Source: Shinisaurus crocodilurus
Lineage: Eukaryota; Chordata; Lepidosauria; Squamata; Shinisauridae
Assembly (NCBI GenBank): GCA_021292165.1
Contig: CM037880.1
Coordinates: 186,358,868-186,422,867 of the forward strand
Length of the DNA: 64,000 bases
Direction: 5' to 3'
Shown here: positions 50,783 to 62,710 of the stretch, in pieces
Position numbering within the stretch: the stretch's first letter is position 1
How the letters are laid out: each line of letters opens with the position of its first letter
Position numbers and translations under genes: made by a program
Notes under the pieces: generated by a model
Told to the model about the DNA's origin: nothing
Databases searched by the model: none
The model's input: the letters and a program-made list of their open reading frames with translations, nothing else

Positions 50783-52168
50783 AACTATCCAATATTCTCT
50801 AATTTGACTGGAAGCGGCTCTCTGGGGTCCCAGCAAGTGAGCTACAGCACAGGTGAGGCTTCCATGCCTTGCAGCACTCCTTCCCCCTTCCCCATCACTA
50901 ACAAGACAAAATGATGCAAATTGATAAAATGTATTCAAATTTGCAGCCCGTGGAATTCAGCCTCGCTTTGCAGATAGAATTAGCTATTTAATATGCTTGT
51001 TTTAAAGCACAGCCATAGCTCAGGGTGGCAAAGAACCTACTTTGTATTTATTCAATACGTAGTTTCAACCTGGTTGCATCTTCATTTAAAAAGAATTTCA
51101 TATTAAGAGACTCAGAAAGGCCTGGAAAACATCTACCACGGTAGACAAAACTGAGCGAGACTGACTACTGGGTTTATTTAAAAAAAGCAAAAAACAGGCA
51201 GAACAAGACAGAAGTTTGCAAACATATTTTCTTTCTATTCAGCTTAAAAAATATTGCTGATGCTTGGAATCAAAACAATATTTGTGCTCCCAGAAAAAGA
51301 TGTTTCTTAATCCCAATAGCTTCTTAATCCTGATAACCCCCAATAGGCAGGGTTATAATTTCACTCTAGAACACCTACTTACTACCTTTTAGGATGGCCA
51401 GGTTGTGGGGAAGGAATCAGCTATAAAAAGCTGTTGTCTTGCCATTTTCTTGTCATATTTGTTTTCAATATTTAGCAAATACTGAAAATGACACGTAACA
51501 TTTAAAATGTATGTTTAGTTTCAATAAATTAAAATTGTAACAGCAAGGCAATCTTCAGGTTGGCCTCAGTATCCTCTCTATTTAGGGTGGAACTATGTGT
51601 TATGAGAAAAATTTGAGGTTCCCACCCTGTGTTTTCCCTGAAAGGCAAATGCAGGGATAGGAAAGCAATACTTGCAGAGAGAATTGGCGGCGGCGGGGGG
51701 GGGGGGGGTTGACACGTGCACTTCATGCTCACTTCTTTCCCTGCAGTTCCTTCCTGTATATGCCTTTTGGGGCCATTTGAACAGCACAATCCTACATGCA
51801 TCTTACGGAGTTCAACAGCTCTTACTCTCGGGGAACTGGACATAGTATTGCAACCTAAATTCATTTTTTCTGCAGTTGGGCTTTGAAACCAGAAGCAAGT
51901 TGGGGTGGAGTTGAAAATCAGGGTTCTTAATTACGTGGAGGACCTCCATGGATACAGGAGGATCTTCTCTGCATTCCGTTGTCCTCCGCGAGTACAGGGC
52001 GATGGAAATGCATGAGGAGGGGAGCGGGGCAGGGCTAGAGTGCATCCTCTCCTCACGTGTTTAGTCTATGCCTCATGTAGAGAAGCTTTGAGCATTCTGA
52101 ATGCTCAAATAGGGTTACTTAGGAGTCTTGTTCAGGGTGGGTTGCACACCTTATGTGGCCAACCCAAC

Positions 52169-52790
52169 TGTCAGGTCTGGGACGTGAGCGGCAGGTGCCC
52201 TCAACTAGAACACCAGTGCCAGGAGTGATCGAGGTGGATGGAAAACTGAGGCTACTTGGACAAGGGTCAGATACCGGAAAGGCGTGGGAGGGCCCAAGGT
52301 GAGAGCAGGGTACAGAGTAGGCTGAGGTCAGATACAAACAAGGCGGGGCAGGGCCAGAGACAAGAGCAGAGTTCAGAGCAGGCCAATGCCATATACAAAC
52401 AAAGCAGGGCAGGGCCAGAGGCAAAGGGCTAGTCAATCACTAGCAAAGTCAAATACCAGCAAGGCGTGTGGGGCCAGAGGCAGGCATTGTCAGGAACAGG
52501 CACGGGTCGAGTATCAGCAAGGTGTAGCAAGACTGGCAACAAGAGGCAAAAGTGCAATGCTACCACCATGAAGACTCGTGTTGCTGTAATAAAGCTAAGC
52601 AGGAACAGGAAGCTTTTTATAGGGCCTCCTGTGGGTTCCAGCAGGTCTTCATGAGTGGACTGCTGTACTCCTGCGAGCACCTACAAGTCCGGTGCTAGTC
52701 AGGCAAGTATTTGTGGGCGGCCTTGCCTGCCTTCTCCATCAGGCCGCCAGGTAAAGCTGCAGCTCTGAGCCATCTAAGCAGATCCTGACA
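52169..52790 (-). mobile_element. Candidate solo LTR with internal minisatellite
   Basis: 622 bp with inverted ends TGTCAGG and CCTGACA. On the minus strand a TATA box (tataaaaagc, 52621-52612) lies between the U3-like part and a repeated region. The flanks cccaac and acctac match at only 4 of 6 bases. A plus-strand AATAAA (52588-52593) is also present, so orientation is favoured but not proven. No coding region. Confidence 0.5.
52265..52520. repeat. Imperfect ~60-bp minisatellite
   Basis: Four to five diverged copies of a unit with gtcagatacaaacaaggcg, gggcagggccagaggcaag and agagcagagttcagagcagg. It lies inside the LTR-like element. Confidence 0.7.
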
Positions 52791-52804
52791 ACCTACTGTG
52801 GACA

Positions 52805-53273
52805 CAGAGCTTCTCTACATGAGGCATTTATTCTGCACTTGTGAGTCCTCACTCACAGTAGTTTGCGGGTGCTTTACATGACGCCATCCTCCTCCTGGGC
52901 CTATCCCGTGCTTTCCAAGCATTTCTGCATTTTTTTTTAGAACGAGGAAAGTCTGGTATTATCTGAAAATGGTGGAATGAACTGGAATGAAAAGCTTGTG
53001 GATTTTCGCAATTCCGCTATACCGCAGCCCCACCTTGTGGTTGTGTAAGGGAACATATAGAAAGGCAGAGAAAGAAAAAACCCCAGAAAAAAAAAAACAC
53101 ATGTAAAGGAACCAATCTTAATCCTGCAAAGAATCTGGAAGCAGAAGCCTCAGCAAAGTGTGGGTTAAAAGCCTCACGTACAGAAAGAAGTCCACAGTGA
53201 TATTAAAGAGCCCATAGACAATCCTGAGTAAGGAATCACGAGAGCACAATAAATGCCTCGTGTAGAAAAGCCC
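52805..53273. mobile_element. Unclassified TIR element (acatgaggcatttatt family)
   Basis: Left end cagagcttctctacatgagg then catttatt; right end aataaatgcctcgtgtag then aaaagccc. A second copy is 57272-57611. Interior motifs are shared (gaattccgctataccgcag, ccaccttgtgg, ttaaaagcctcacgt). No flanking duplication was found. Confidence 0.6.
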
Positions 53274-54192
53274 AAAATGGAAACGTCTGCCTCTCCCATA
53301 TGCCCTTGCAGTAATCTTTCAGGACATGACGTCCAGAGCAGTAATCTTTCAGAGCAGCCTCCTTTTAATGCTTTCTTTCTAGTTTCCGTGTCTTCAATTT
53401 ACATTTTCCAGATGCTTGTCATTTCTGGCTTCTGGTTTCCTTCCTTCCTTTCTCTCTCAATCTCTCTCTCTCTCTTTCTGACCCTTATATGTTTTTTATG
53501 CCCTTCATAGCCTTGCCTTCTTTTAGGTAGCTTTTAACACTAAGTTATTTTGAGGATCATGAGACACTCACAAGGCACACCATGGTACAGATACAAGTGG
53601 GCTAGTTTCCAAGCTTTATGGATTATGCAATCCAAGCGCAATCTATATTTCCTTTTTTCTTTTTTTTTAAAGTCTTTTAAAAGTTCAGTTACTCTACCCA
53701 GAAAGATTAACAGGGATACGATTTTTTTTTTTTTCAAAGGAAGGAGCAGCGGAATGTGACTGCCAAGAAAAATATCAACCTAACCAAAAGTTTGGGCTGA
53801 AGTTGGACAGGGTGTTCAGGACTCTTTGTTTTCTCCTTCTTAGGAACAGAACCAGTCCCTCCCTCCCCTACAAAACAAAGCAAAGAACATCTTGAATCAC
53901 ATTCTTTTCACTGGCAATTTGATCCTGTGTGTGTGTTTTTTAAAACCTCTTCTCTGTGGGGCTTTAATAATTTATGGTGCAGTATCTCTCTCCCCACCCC
54001 ACCGCCCCAGTTCTGTTCTGCTCTGCTGGTGAGCACAGAGAATGCAAATCGCCACAGGGCTGAACTGGCACAGCTGTAAACTGTCAAGGCTCCTCCCCAA
54101 TGAGCTCATCCCCTAGCAGTACAAATGAGAATGACATAATGTTTCTCTGAAGCTCAACACGCGTACAACTCATTTTTCAAGCCGCAGCCGCT

Positions 54193-54256
54193 CTTCTTCT
54201 TCTTCTTCTTCTTCTTCTTCTTCTTCTTCTTCTTCTTCTTCTTCTTCTTCTTCTTC
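54193..54256. repeat. CTT (GAA on minus strand) triplet repeat
   Basis: About 21 uninterrupted CTT units. In the sense of ZNF704 transcription this is an AAG/GAA tract within an intron. Confidence 0.95.
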
Positions 54257-54745
54257 AATACAGCTTTTTCTCCCAAGATCTTTCATTACCAGGAGCACAC
54301 ATTACACTTCAGGAAAACAAAAGCAGAACAAATAAAGTGCTTCAACATCAGGAGATTTCTCTGCTTCCTACTCCTTTCACCCCACCAATCTTTAGGTCAA
54401 CGATACCATCAGCATAGACATATTTCCTTCATTTGTAAAATAAACTGGAATTACGTATTTCTTGGGGGCTGGAAAGGGGTGGGGAGTAGGACTGTGAATA
54501 TTAGGGAGACGAAGCCTTTGGAGTGAGCATAGATTTCCATTAAATTGAAGTCAAATTCTTCCTGATTAAATTTACCAGCCGTGTTTTACATCATGTAAAA
54601 CTTTTCCTATATGCCACTGATGATGAAGATGATTAGAATATACAGAATCTCTGCAGGTACTTTTATACGGAAGCACCAGAATAAGCAAGACTGGAATAAA
54701 GGGCATGGACACTCTGCTGGGATCCACACGTCTCTGACCTAGAAG

Positions 54746-55017
54746 CAGGGCTGGCCCAAGACATTCTGCAGCCTGAGGCCAAGGACAAACCGGTGCCTCC
54801 CCCCATCCCATGTACAAAAGCCCACCAGACTGGTTGCTGAATCTTACTTTGACACTGGCAACGGGATAGCATCTTCCACTGCACCTGAAGGCAGCAGGCT
54901 AGCTTAGGACGCATAGGGCAGGATGCTTGGCACACACAGCTATATTCACTCCCCGCCCCTCAGCATCTGCCACCTGAGGCGGCTGCCTTGTTCCTCCTTT
55001 TGGTAGGGCCGGCCCTC
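54746..55017. mobile_element. hAT-like non-autonomous element
   Basis: Ends cagggctggcccaag and ggtagggccggccctc with inner inverted gcagcctgaggc / cacctgaggcggctgc. Flanks cctagaag and tccagaag agree at 6 of 8. The right outermost bases are altered. Confidence 0.6.
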
Positions 55018-55960
55018 TCCAGAAGCCATACTTTCAAGCCATTTCCACAGAGGGGCTGGCTCCCTTCAATCCCCAGAAATCTGCCATGTTAGAAGCTGCC
55101 AACGTTGCCCAGCCTAGACAAACAGGCTTACATGGTAGAACATTTTTAATAGTGCTCAGGAAAGGACAGGAGTGAGATGAACACACATTTTAGAACAAGC
55201 TATACATGAGGCTAAAAGTATCAATTGTAATTTTATGAATCTTGCTTCACTTGTAAATAGTAGCCACTGTGGGGACTGTTCAGAACGTACCACAGCAAGT
55301 TGGGAGTTTAACCAATAGGAACTTTCTTCCTGGGATTAATAGCAGCTTTCATGAAGGGGGCATTTTGTCAGGACCATGAGATTGGAGGAAGAGTTCACGT
55401 TGCTTACTCCCATGTACTATGGCCCTGATTGGGGGCCCCAGCAGCTGCTACTTACAACTGAAAAAGGATTCATGTAACTGCAAGTGATGCATTTGATGTC
55501 ATGTGCACTATGGACTCACAAATGACTAACAGGCCAGCCTCTCTCATTTCCTGCTTCTTTTGATATCGCTGTAGTATGATGTACTCTCTTCTCTGGGATT
55601 GGACAGGTGGACAGAATGGCCAGAAGCACAATATGGAAAGAACCTCCCTGCTAATCTCAGTGGGACAGCAATGAGTTCCTGCTCCTTGATGAAACAGAGG
55701 TGCACTGGATGCCTCCCCAGCTTGTTTCCTGAAGAACAACGGATAGTAAAGCCTACTGTACTTCCATGCTGCCATGGTGTGGTGTGGTGTGGTGGGTCAG
55801 ATTTCTCTACTGATATGCCCACGGGCCTAGCCCTACTCTTTTCTTGCCCTTCAGGGGGGAAATCACATGGCAATTCAGAGGCATCCTTTCAATCCAGCTG
55901 ACCGGTAGACCTCCAGAGGTGGTTGGTCTCTAAGTCCGATCAACCCAAGACAGCATAGCT

Positions 55961-56095
55961 CAGTGTTCTCCAATCTTGGGTCCCCAGATGTTTTTGGCCT
56001 ACAACTCCCAGCACGCCCCAGCCAGCATAGCTGGCTGGGGCATGCTGGGAGTTGTAGGCCAAAAACATCTGGGGGCCCAAGGTTGGAGAACACTG
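55961..56095. mobile_element. hAT (Buster-type) palindromic MITE, youngest-looking copy
   Basis: 135 bp with ends cagtgttctccaatcttggg and ggttggagaacactg, and a perfect 8-bp duplication gcatagct (55953-55960 and 56096-56103; nnnTAnnn). The halves tacaactcccagcacgcccc and catgctgggagttgta are almost perfectly complementary, giving a long hairpin. Confidence 0.92.
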
Positions 56096-56940
56096 GCATA
56101 GCTAATGGTCAGGGACGACAGGAACTGTAGTCCAACATCTGGAGTACCACAGGTCATCCATCCCGCCCACCACCCTGCTCTAAATCAACACACCATGGCA
56201 ACTGCTACCTCAACCTGCCTTAACTGCAGGCACTTTGACCATATAAAATGATTAAAGTCCTTAATGATAACCTACACGTTTTTGTGTGTTTGCAAATTTT
56301 GGGAAGACCAAACCAATTAAATACGCACGATGGTGTCAGCTCCCCCACCCCACCCCCACCCATCCACTTGCTTTAATAAGCACAGATGTCTGGCACTTCA
56401 ACAGAGATATTTTTGTGCATCACTTAACACATGCCACAAAGCAGCTACTTTTATTGAGGGTGCTGCCTGCTGTTTTAACAGTTTTCTGAAATTTCACAGT
56501 CATTTCTTCTAGCCTTCAGGCTAGAAAATAAGACATGACTGTCAGATCAACCTACTATGGCTATGGGGTCCAGCTCTCCACGTAAAGGCTTTGGCAAAAT
56601 CACTCTGCCCAAGATAGTATCTTGCTTAGTTGAGGTATCACAATATTGCTGGCAACATAACATAAACAAAAGCAGTTATGCTTCCAAGTCTTGCTCTCAC
56701 AAGGAAGATGAGGGGGGATTTAAATTAGTACATGTATTATTTTATTATTTATTAGCAATACTTATATACTGCTTCTCGTCTGAATAAATCCCAAAACATA
56801 ATAAAAATAAAAATAAAAACGGAGGGGGGGAAAGAAAAGTCACATACTAGTGTTTTTAACAAGTATAGCAAAAGCACAGTAATAATAGTATAAAAGCACA
56901 ATGTTTAGTACCATGTTCTATAAGCAAACACAATTTTTCA

Positions 56941-57091
56941 AGAGCACATGCTTTGCATGCAGAAGGTTCCAGGTTAGATCTCCAGCATCTCTAGGTAGGG
57001 CAGGAAAAACTGCCTGCCTGAAACCCTGGAGAGCTGCTGCCAGTCAGTGTTGACAATACTGAGCTAGATGGAGCAATGGTCTGACTCAATG
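56941..57091 (+). repeat. tRNA-Ala-derived SINE
   Basis: agagcacatgctttgcatgc and the B-box region aggttccaggttagatctcc are tRNA-Ala-like; the body runs ggtagggcaggaaaaactgc to gtctgactcaatggg. The anticodon-arm TGCTTTGCATGC is preserved. Confidence 0.78.
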
Positions 57092-57271
57092 GGCCAGTTC
57101 ACACCATCACCGCCGCCAGGGTGGGCTGCGGTGTGTGTGGGTGTCCATTTCGAATATTCAAACCCTGGTGGGGTATTGCCATGGCTAATTGTGTCTCCGA
57201 AACATGAGGGTTAAGCAACCCTCAAATAACCCATGGTCTGTTGTAGAGTTATTTGAGAGTTGTTTAACTGT

Positions 57272-57611
57272 CAGTGAGCTTTCCTACATGAGGTATTTAT
57301 TGTGTGCTCATCATTTGTTTACATCATTGTTTACTCACAGTTGTTTACAAGTTCTTTAGACAACATTGTGACCCTCCAGTTTCACTTCTGTTTTTAAACA
57401 GCACTTTCAGCGAGTTTTTTTAGAGCAAGGAAAATGCGGTCTTTTTCCACTTGTGTAATTGCACTATTCTGCTATACCACAGTGCCACCTAGAGGTTATG
57501 TAGTGGAAAAGCAGGAAAGGAAACGCTCTTCGTGTAGTGCTTGGATCTCAATTTTGTGATGAAACCAAAAGCAGATACAGCAGATTAAAAGCCTCATGTA
57601 GAAAAGCTCTG
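57272..57611. mobile_element. Unclassified TIR element (acatgaggtatttatt family)
   Basis: Left cagtgagctttcctacatga then ggtatttatt; right agcctcatgtagaaaagctc then tg. Interior shares attctgctataccacagtg and tagaggttatgtag with 52805-53273. Confidence 0.6.
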
Positions 57612-58138
57612 AGTCACCAGCAGCAGCCATCTCATGAGGCTGTACTGAAGGAGATGAGAGGAGAGCAGGGCCATTCCACCAGCCCTGATGCAAGACTTCA
57701 TTCCCCCCCCCCACCTCCCCATGCCTTTTTCTTTGCATGCTGTGTCTTTTTAGATTATAAGTCTATGGGCTGTCTTCTTTTACTTATTATTATACATAAG
57801 CCGCTCCAGGAGCCTTTTTGGCTGGGGAGTGGCATAAAAATACTGCAAATAAATAAATAAATAAAATGTGCACAGGGATTGTATGTGTGCAACTGTGAAC
57901 ATCCAGTATTCCACTAAGGAAAAAATTCTACAATGCCTCAAAAACGGAAAATGTTAACAGAGCTTACATTACTATTTGTCATCACGTCATCCCTGGTTAC
58001 CCTCACCTCTCCCATTCCTTCCCGTCCTCTGTTATTTGTTACCTTTGCTTCTCCTTTCCTTCATCTCCCTTCATTATATTCTCCACTACTGAAATTTCAT
58101 AGCAATCTTTCTTCTTTTTAAAAAAAAATGTCAATGAG

Positions 58139-58222
58139 ACATATAACTTCAATGGGATCTCAGTGCAGCCCTATATGCATGGGATGTACTCCCAGATAAA
58201 TATGTATCAGATTACAATCTTA
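58139..58222. repeat. Dispersed short repeat (cttactcccagg type)
   Basis: acttcaatgggatctcagtg and tgtactcccagataaatatg then atcagattacaatc. Diverged copy of the unit at 18893 and 39063. Confidence 0.5.
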
Positions 58223-58523
58223 ATCTAGATCCAACTTTTTAATACACATACTTCTAAAACGGCAGCACCATTTTAAAAGAGGAATTCTTCCTTTTCTCTC
58301 ACATATAATAGGAGGAAAGGCATCTTATAAGAGTGCAGTCTGCTACGATAGACCAGCATCATCTACAAAGAAAGAATGTTTCTCTCTTCTAAATTATTGT
58401 TTTTATCCATAGGCAAATCTAATCAATACATCAATTAATTGACTGAAGCTTGTAAGTATCCAATTTTATTTTTTTTATTGGGATGCCATTTAAAAGGTGG
58501 TAAATTACCATGTTTCTGTAGTT

Positions 58524-58775
58524 CAGGGGTGCACAACCGTTTTGGCTCCGAGGGCCGCATATGATGCTGGCCCAGGGCAAATCACTCTTCCCTTGCTGCT
58601 AGCCGCAGCCGGCAAAGAGCTATCTGTGTGAGGATCTCTGGGGGAGAGAGTGGGGAGTACAGGCAGCGGGGAAATCAATAAGGGGGAGATTTGGCAGCAG
58701 TAGCAGGGGGGTCAGGACGGTGTAGAAGCCTTCGAGGGCCACATACAAGCCCAGGCTGTGGGTTGTGCACCCCTG
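58524..58775. mobile_element. hAT non-autonomous element (252 bp)
   Basis: Ends caggggtgcacaaccgt and gggttgtgcacccctg. Flanks ctgtagtt and ctttagtt match at 7 of 8 with central TA. Inner gagggccgcatatgatgctg pairs loosely with gagggccacatacaagcc. Confidence 0.88.
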
Positions 58776-59534
58776 CTTTAGTTAGTTTGGCATAATCTGA
58801 AATGCACAATTAGACCTACTTGCCACAAGGAGGGTGAACTGCATCAAAGTGAGACTGCAGATTTCAAATAAAACTGAATGAGGTGAATTGTAGCTTAACT
58901 TGAAGCTAGTCTGAAGCTTAGACTACTGTATGAGTCATATTTTCGTTGAAATGTACATAATGTAGTAGCACATGTTTCATTATGATAGTTTTTCCATACA
59001 CGTTCATTATAATTTCATAGGAGACAAAGTATCTGCCTTCTTTTAGATATATTGCAAGGCAAATTATTATGCTTATTCATTTCTTATATCCCTGAACACC
59101 ACATGAAAATTTGAAAGAAAGGGACTTGTGCACACATTTAACACAGCAAAGAATCTAATGACATTAAGTGCTGTATTGTCATGAGTTCGTTTTGCTTCAG
59201 CAGTTGCAGAGATCATCAGCACTGTGCATAATTCACATCAGCTTCTTTCTACACAGGTGCTCATTCTTATTTCCATATCAATAATTAGTGTTCGACAATG
59301 AATGTTATCAAACCTGTCTAGGAGAAACAGACAAGTCTAGTCACAATACAAATCTAGATGACTTGATTTGACTGTACAGAGAACTGGGGCCAATTGCTTT
59401 AAAAGTAAAACTTACATGAGTTCTTTCTCTCTCTCATACAGTATGCTATAGATTGGTGAACCAGAATGCACAACCTTCCATCTTGCAACCCTCACTATCC
59501 TTTTGTTGGGACACCACAGCATTGTAACATCCAT

Positions 59535-59619
59535 GTTGCCTTACCAATTTTTATTAAGGCAATAGTTAATTGCCTTAATAAAAATTACCAAGGCAATTGG
59601 TAAAGTTGCCTTACCAATT
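59535..59619. repeat. Perfect 18-bp hairpin between 15-bp direct repeats
   Basis: aatttttattaaggcaat (59546-59563), loop agtta, then its exact complement (59569-59586). The 15-mer gttgccttaccaatt stands at 59535-59549 and 59605-59619. It lies directly beside the SINE at 59625. Confidence 0.8.
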
Positions 59620-59624
59620 AATTA

Positions 59625-59860
59625 ATTGATTGATTAAACAAACTCAATTTATACCCCGCCTTTTTTCCTGCAAGGAACCCAAGGCGGCTTACATAATCCT
59701 CCTCCTCTCCATTTTATCCTCACAACAACCCTGTGAGGTGGGTTAGGCTGAAAGTCAGTGAGTGGACCAAAGTCACTCAGTGAGCTTTACAGCCAAGTGG
59801 GGAATAGAACCTGAATCTCCCAAGTCCCAGTCCAATATTCTAACCACTACGCTACACTCC
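59625..59860 (-). repeat. MIR-like tRNA SINE with L2-type tail
   Basis: Minus strand, complete: plus sense begins taattgattgattaaacaaa, tataccccgcc, then atcctcacaacaaccctgtg, and ends ttctaaccactacgctacac (head). Confidence 0.88.
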
Positions 59861-60984
59861 AGTGCAATATACAGGATGAGCAGCACAAAAGTGGTTGATG
59901 CCGTTCCATGGCTGCTACAATGCCACCCACGGAAACATATGCACTTGTAGGATTAGAGTGGACTGTGTGATTACATACTATGCTGATAAGGCCCACCCCA
60001 TTTGGGTGTGTGTGGCTAAGGTGCTACATCTGAGAGAAAGTTGTATGCACTACTGGGAGTAGTGTGGGAACAGGCATGATACTACATCTCAGCAGATAAC
60101 GTATGAAGTGGCCGCACTGTTCTCTGGGTTCTCTAAATATGCAACCTATAAAAAGTATAAACAAACCATCTGGAATATGGTACCCATTTACAGAATGGAT
60201 CTGACCCTCCTGTAACAGTGTAAGATTCGACTAATTACTGGTGGACCACTGGATTATTTCTAACTCCATCGCTCTCCAATGCCTCAATAGAACTTCAGTT
60301 AAGTTTTGAGTTATAGTTAGAAACCAGTGGTTATTTGAAGAATCAAGCTATGTCTGTTTGGATTTTATCTAACCAAAATTAACATAATTATGTTCCCAAA
60401 CCACAAACTCTTGAGTTAGTTCAGCTATTATTCAGTACAGCATGCCAGTAATTCAAGTTATTTACAAAAATCTATTTCAGATTTCATTGCTGCTGTGCTT
60501 TTGATTTAGAAAAAATCTGTATGGGTTGCATTTTCATGATCATACATAGCAATCCAGAGTCCTTGTTGCATGCTTTCATCACATGTGCATGCACACACAC
60601 CCAAACATGCGCACAGACTCTCTCTCTGACCTGGAATAAGGCAGCTTCCTATGTTCCTTCTGATGCCACTCCTTTTAATGGAGGAAGTAATTCAGCATGC
60701 ACATTTTTTAACCTGTACACATATGTTTCCCTCTCCTTTGAAATGAATGGAACAGCCCCTTGGCACATCAGATCAAAGTGCACAGCTGTGTATTGTGAGG
60801 TGAAACATATTAAATTTGCTGACTGCTTTTTTCCCCTGTCAGTAAGTGCATAACTTACCGGTAAATAGCTGTTTTCAAAAGATCTCTTGATGGGTTATGT
60901 GCCATCCTGATTTTTATGTGCCATCCTGATTTAACCTCAATAAACACAAAGCTAGGAAGGATAGCCAATACCATGACACAAAGC

Positions 60985-61815
60985 TAACACCATGGAAGGC
61001 AGGATCAAGATTCAAAAGGTTCTAGAAAGGCTGAAACACTGGGCTGAATCAAACAAGATGAGATTCAAAAGAGATAAATGTAGAGTCTTGCATTTAAGTA
61101 CAAAAAAGGCAAAGACACAAGCATAAGATTGGGGGGGGGGGAACTGGTTTAGCAGCAGGACATGTGAAAAGGACCTAGGTGTCTTAGTACACAAGCTGAA
61201 TATGAGGCAGCAGTGCGATGCAGCAGCTAAGAAAGCTAATGCAATATTGGGCTGTGTTAACACAAGCATAGTATCCAGATCACTGGAAGTAAGAGTTCTG
61301 CTCTCCTTGGAGTACTGTATCCAGTTCTGGGTGCCCTATTTTAAGAAGGACATTCACACGTTGAAGCACATCCAGAAACGAGTGACCAGGATGATGAGGG
61401 GACAAGTCCTATGAGGAACGGTTGAAAGAGCTGGGTATGTTTAGCCTGGAGAAGAGAAGATTAAGGGGAGACATGATAGCGGTCTTCAAATATCTGAAAA
61501 GCTATCAAGCAGAAGATGGAGCAGATTTGTTCTCTGTTGCTCCCAAGGGCAGGACTAGAACCAATGGGTAGAAATTGCAGGGAAGCAGATTTCAGCTAAG
61601 CGTAAGGAGAAACTTCCTAACAGTGATAGCTGTTCAGCAGTAGAACCGATTGCCCTGGGAGATGGTGGGTTCTCCTTCGCTGGAGGTAGTTAAGCAAAGG
61701 CTGGATGGCCGTCTGTCAGGGATACTATAGCTGCACCCTGCAGTGCAGAGCCTGCACTAAGCAGGGAGTTGGACAAGATGATCACCGAGGTTCCTTCCAC
61801 ATCTATGATTCTATT
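60985..61815 (+). mobile_element. CR1 LINE 3' end, decayed
   Basis: A partial frame (61202-61414) gives KKANAILGCVNTSIVSRSLE, LLSLEYCIQFWVPYFKKDI and [14 protein letters not shown], the C-terminal part of a CR1 reverse transcriptase. After frame breaks come [20 protein letters not shown] and SVRRNFLTVIAV, then the 3' end ggagttggacaagatgatc and ccttccacatctatgattct. Stops and shifts mean it is dead. Its end is the type that supplies the tail of the 5S SINEs. Confidence 0.87.
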
Positions 61816-62049
61816 ATTTAAGGGTGAAATCCTATGCATTAAAGATAAAAGTGAATGCTGCATTGAATGGGATGGAGAATCTGTCGAACATAAGCACATC
61901 AGATACAGAAAATTGGAAGGGCAAGACAGGAGAACATGGATTCCATTAATTCCATATAGTTTCACTAAATGAAATAAAGATGTGGCAACACTTCTGGACA
62001 GCAGTTAGGATGGAGGCTATTCTTTCTCGTGCATTGTTGAGATACTTAA

Positions 62050-62167
62050 GAGTTTAGGCAGAAAAAAGTCCCACAGCTCCCAGCATGCCCCAGTCAGCAT
62101 GGCTGGCTAGGAAATGCTGGTAGTTGTAGGCCTTTTTTTCTGTCTAAACATGCATAGGATTGCGCCT
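62050..62167. mobile_element. Harbinger-like palindromic MITE, left end eroded
   Basis: Right terminus tgcataggattgcgcc and inner gcccacagctcccagcatg type halves match 13328-13442. The left end keeps only tttaggcagaaaaaagtccc. Confidence 0.6.
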
Positions 62168-62710
62168 CTTCAAGTTCTAAGAATAAAACCATAGATGTGG
62201 CAGGCTTCACAATTGGGAAATAGTAACTGGGCACCATCTATCTGTAATTACTCCTGTACAACCACCACCACTCCACTCTTGAAATGAATGCAAGTAGCTC
62301 AAAAGCACATTCTAGCCAGATTGTTTGCACTGTCAGCCCTTATTTCCTTTTACAAATATTAGCTACTGAAGACTTTTCAAACAATCACTTACTGTTGCTA
62401 TGCAACAATACAAGCCACTAAAAGTTGTTCAGGCTGTGGGTTGAAATTGGGTAAGATAAATTATCTACTCACACATTGTTTGGGGAATCTCTCAACACCT
62501 ATATTTCAAAGTATTATTTATTTTAGTGCTTGGAAGAAAACAAAAGCTGTGCTAAGTGATCAATTGCAAAGTCTAAGGAATCGTGTAATAATAACTTCCG
62601 TTATCTAATTTCAGCCTAAACTCACAGGTTTGAATAAAACAGAATCGGAGCTCAAATAAAGTAATGTTTCAGATGTTTCTATTCTTGGGTTGCGAACCAA
62701 AAAGAAACAC

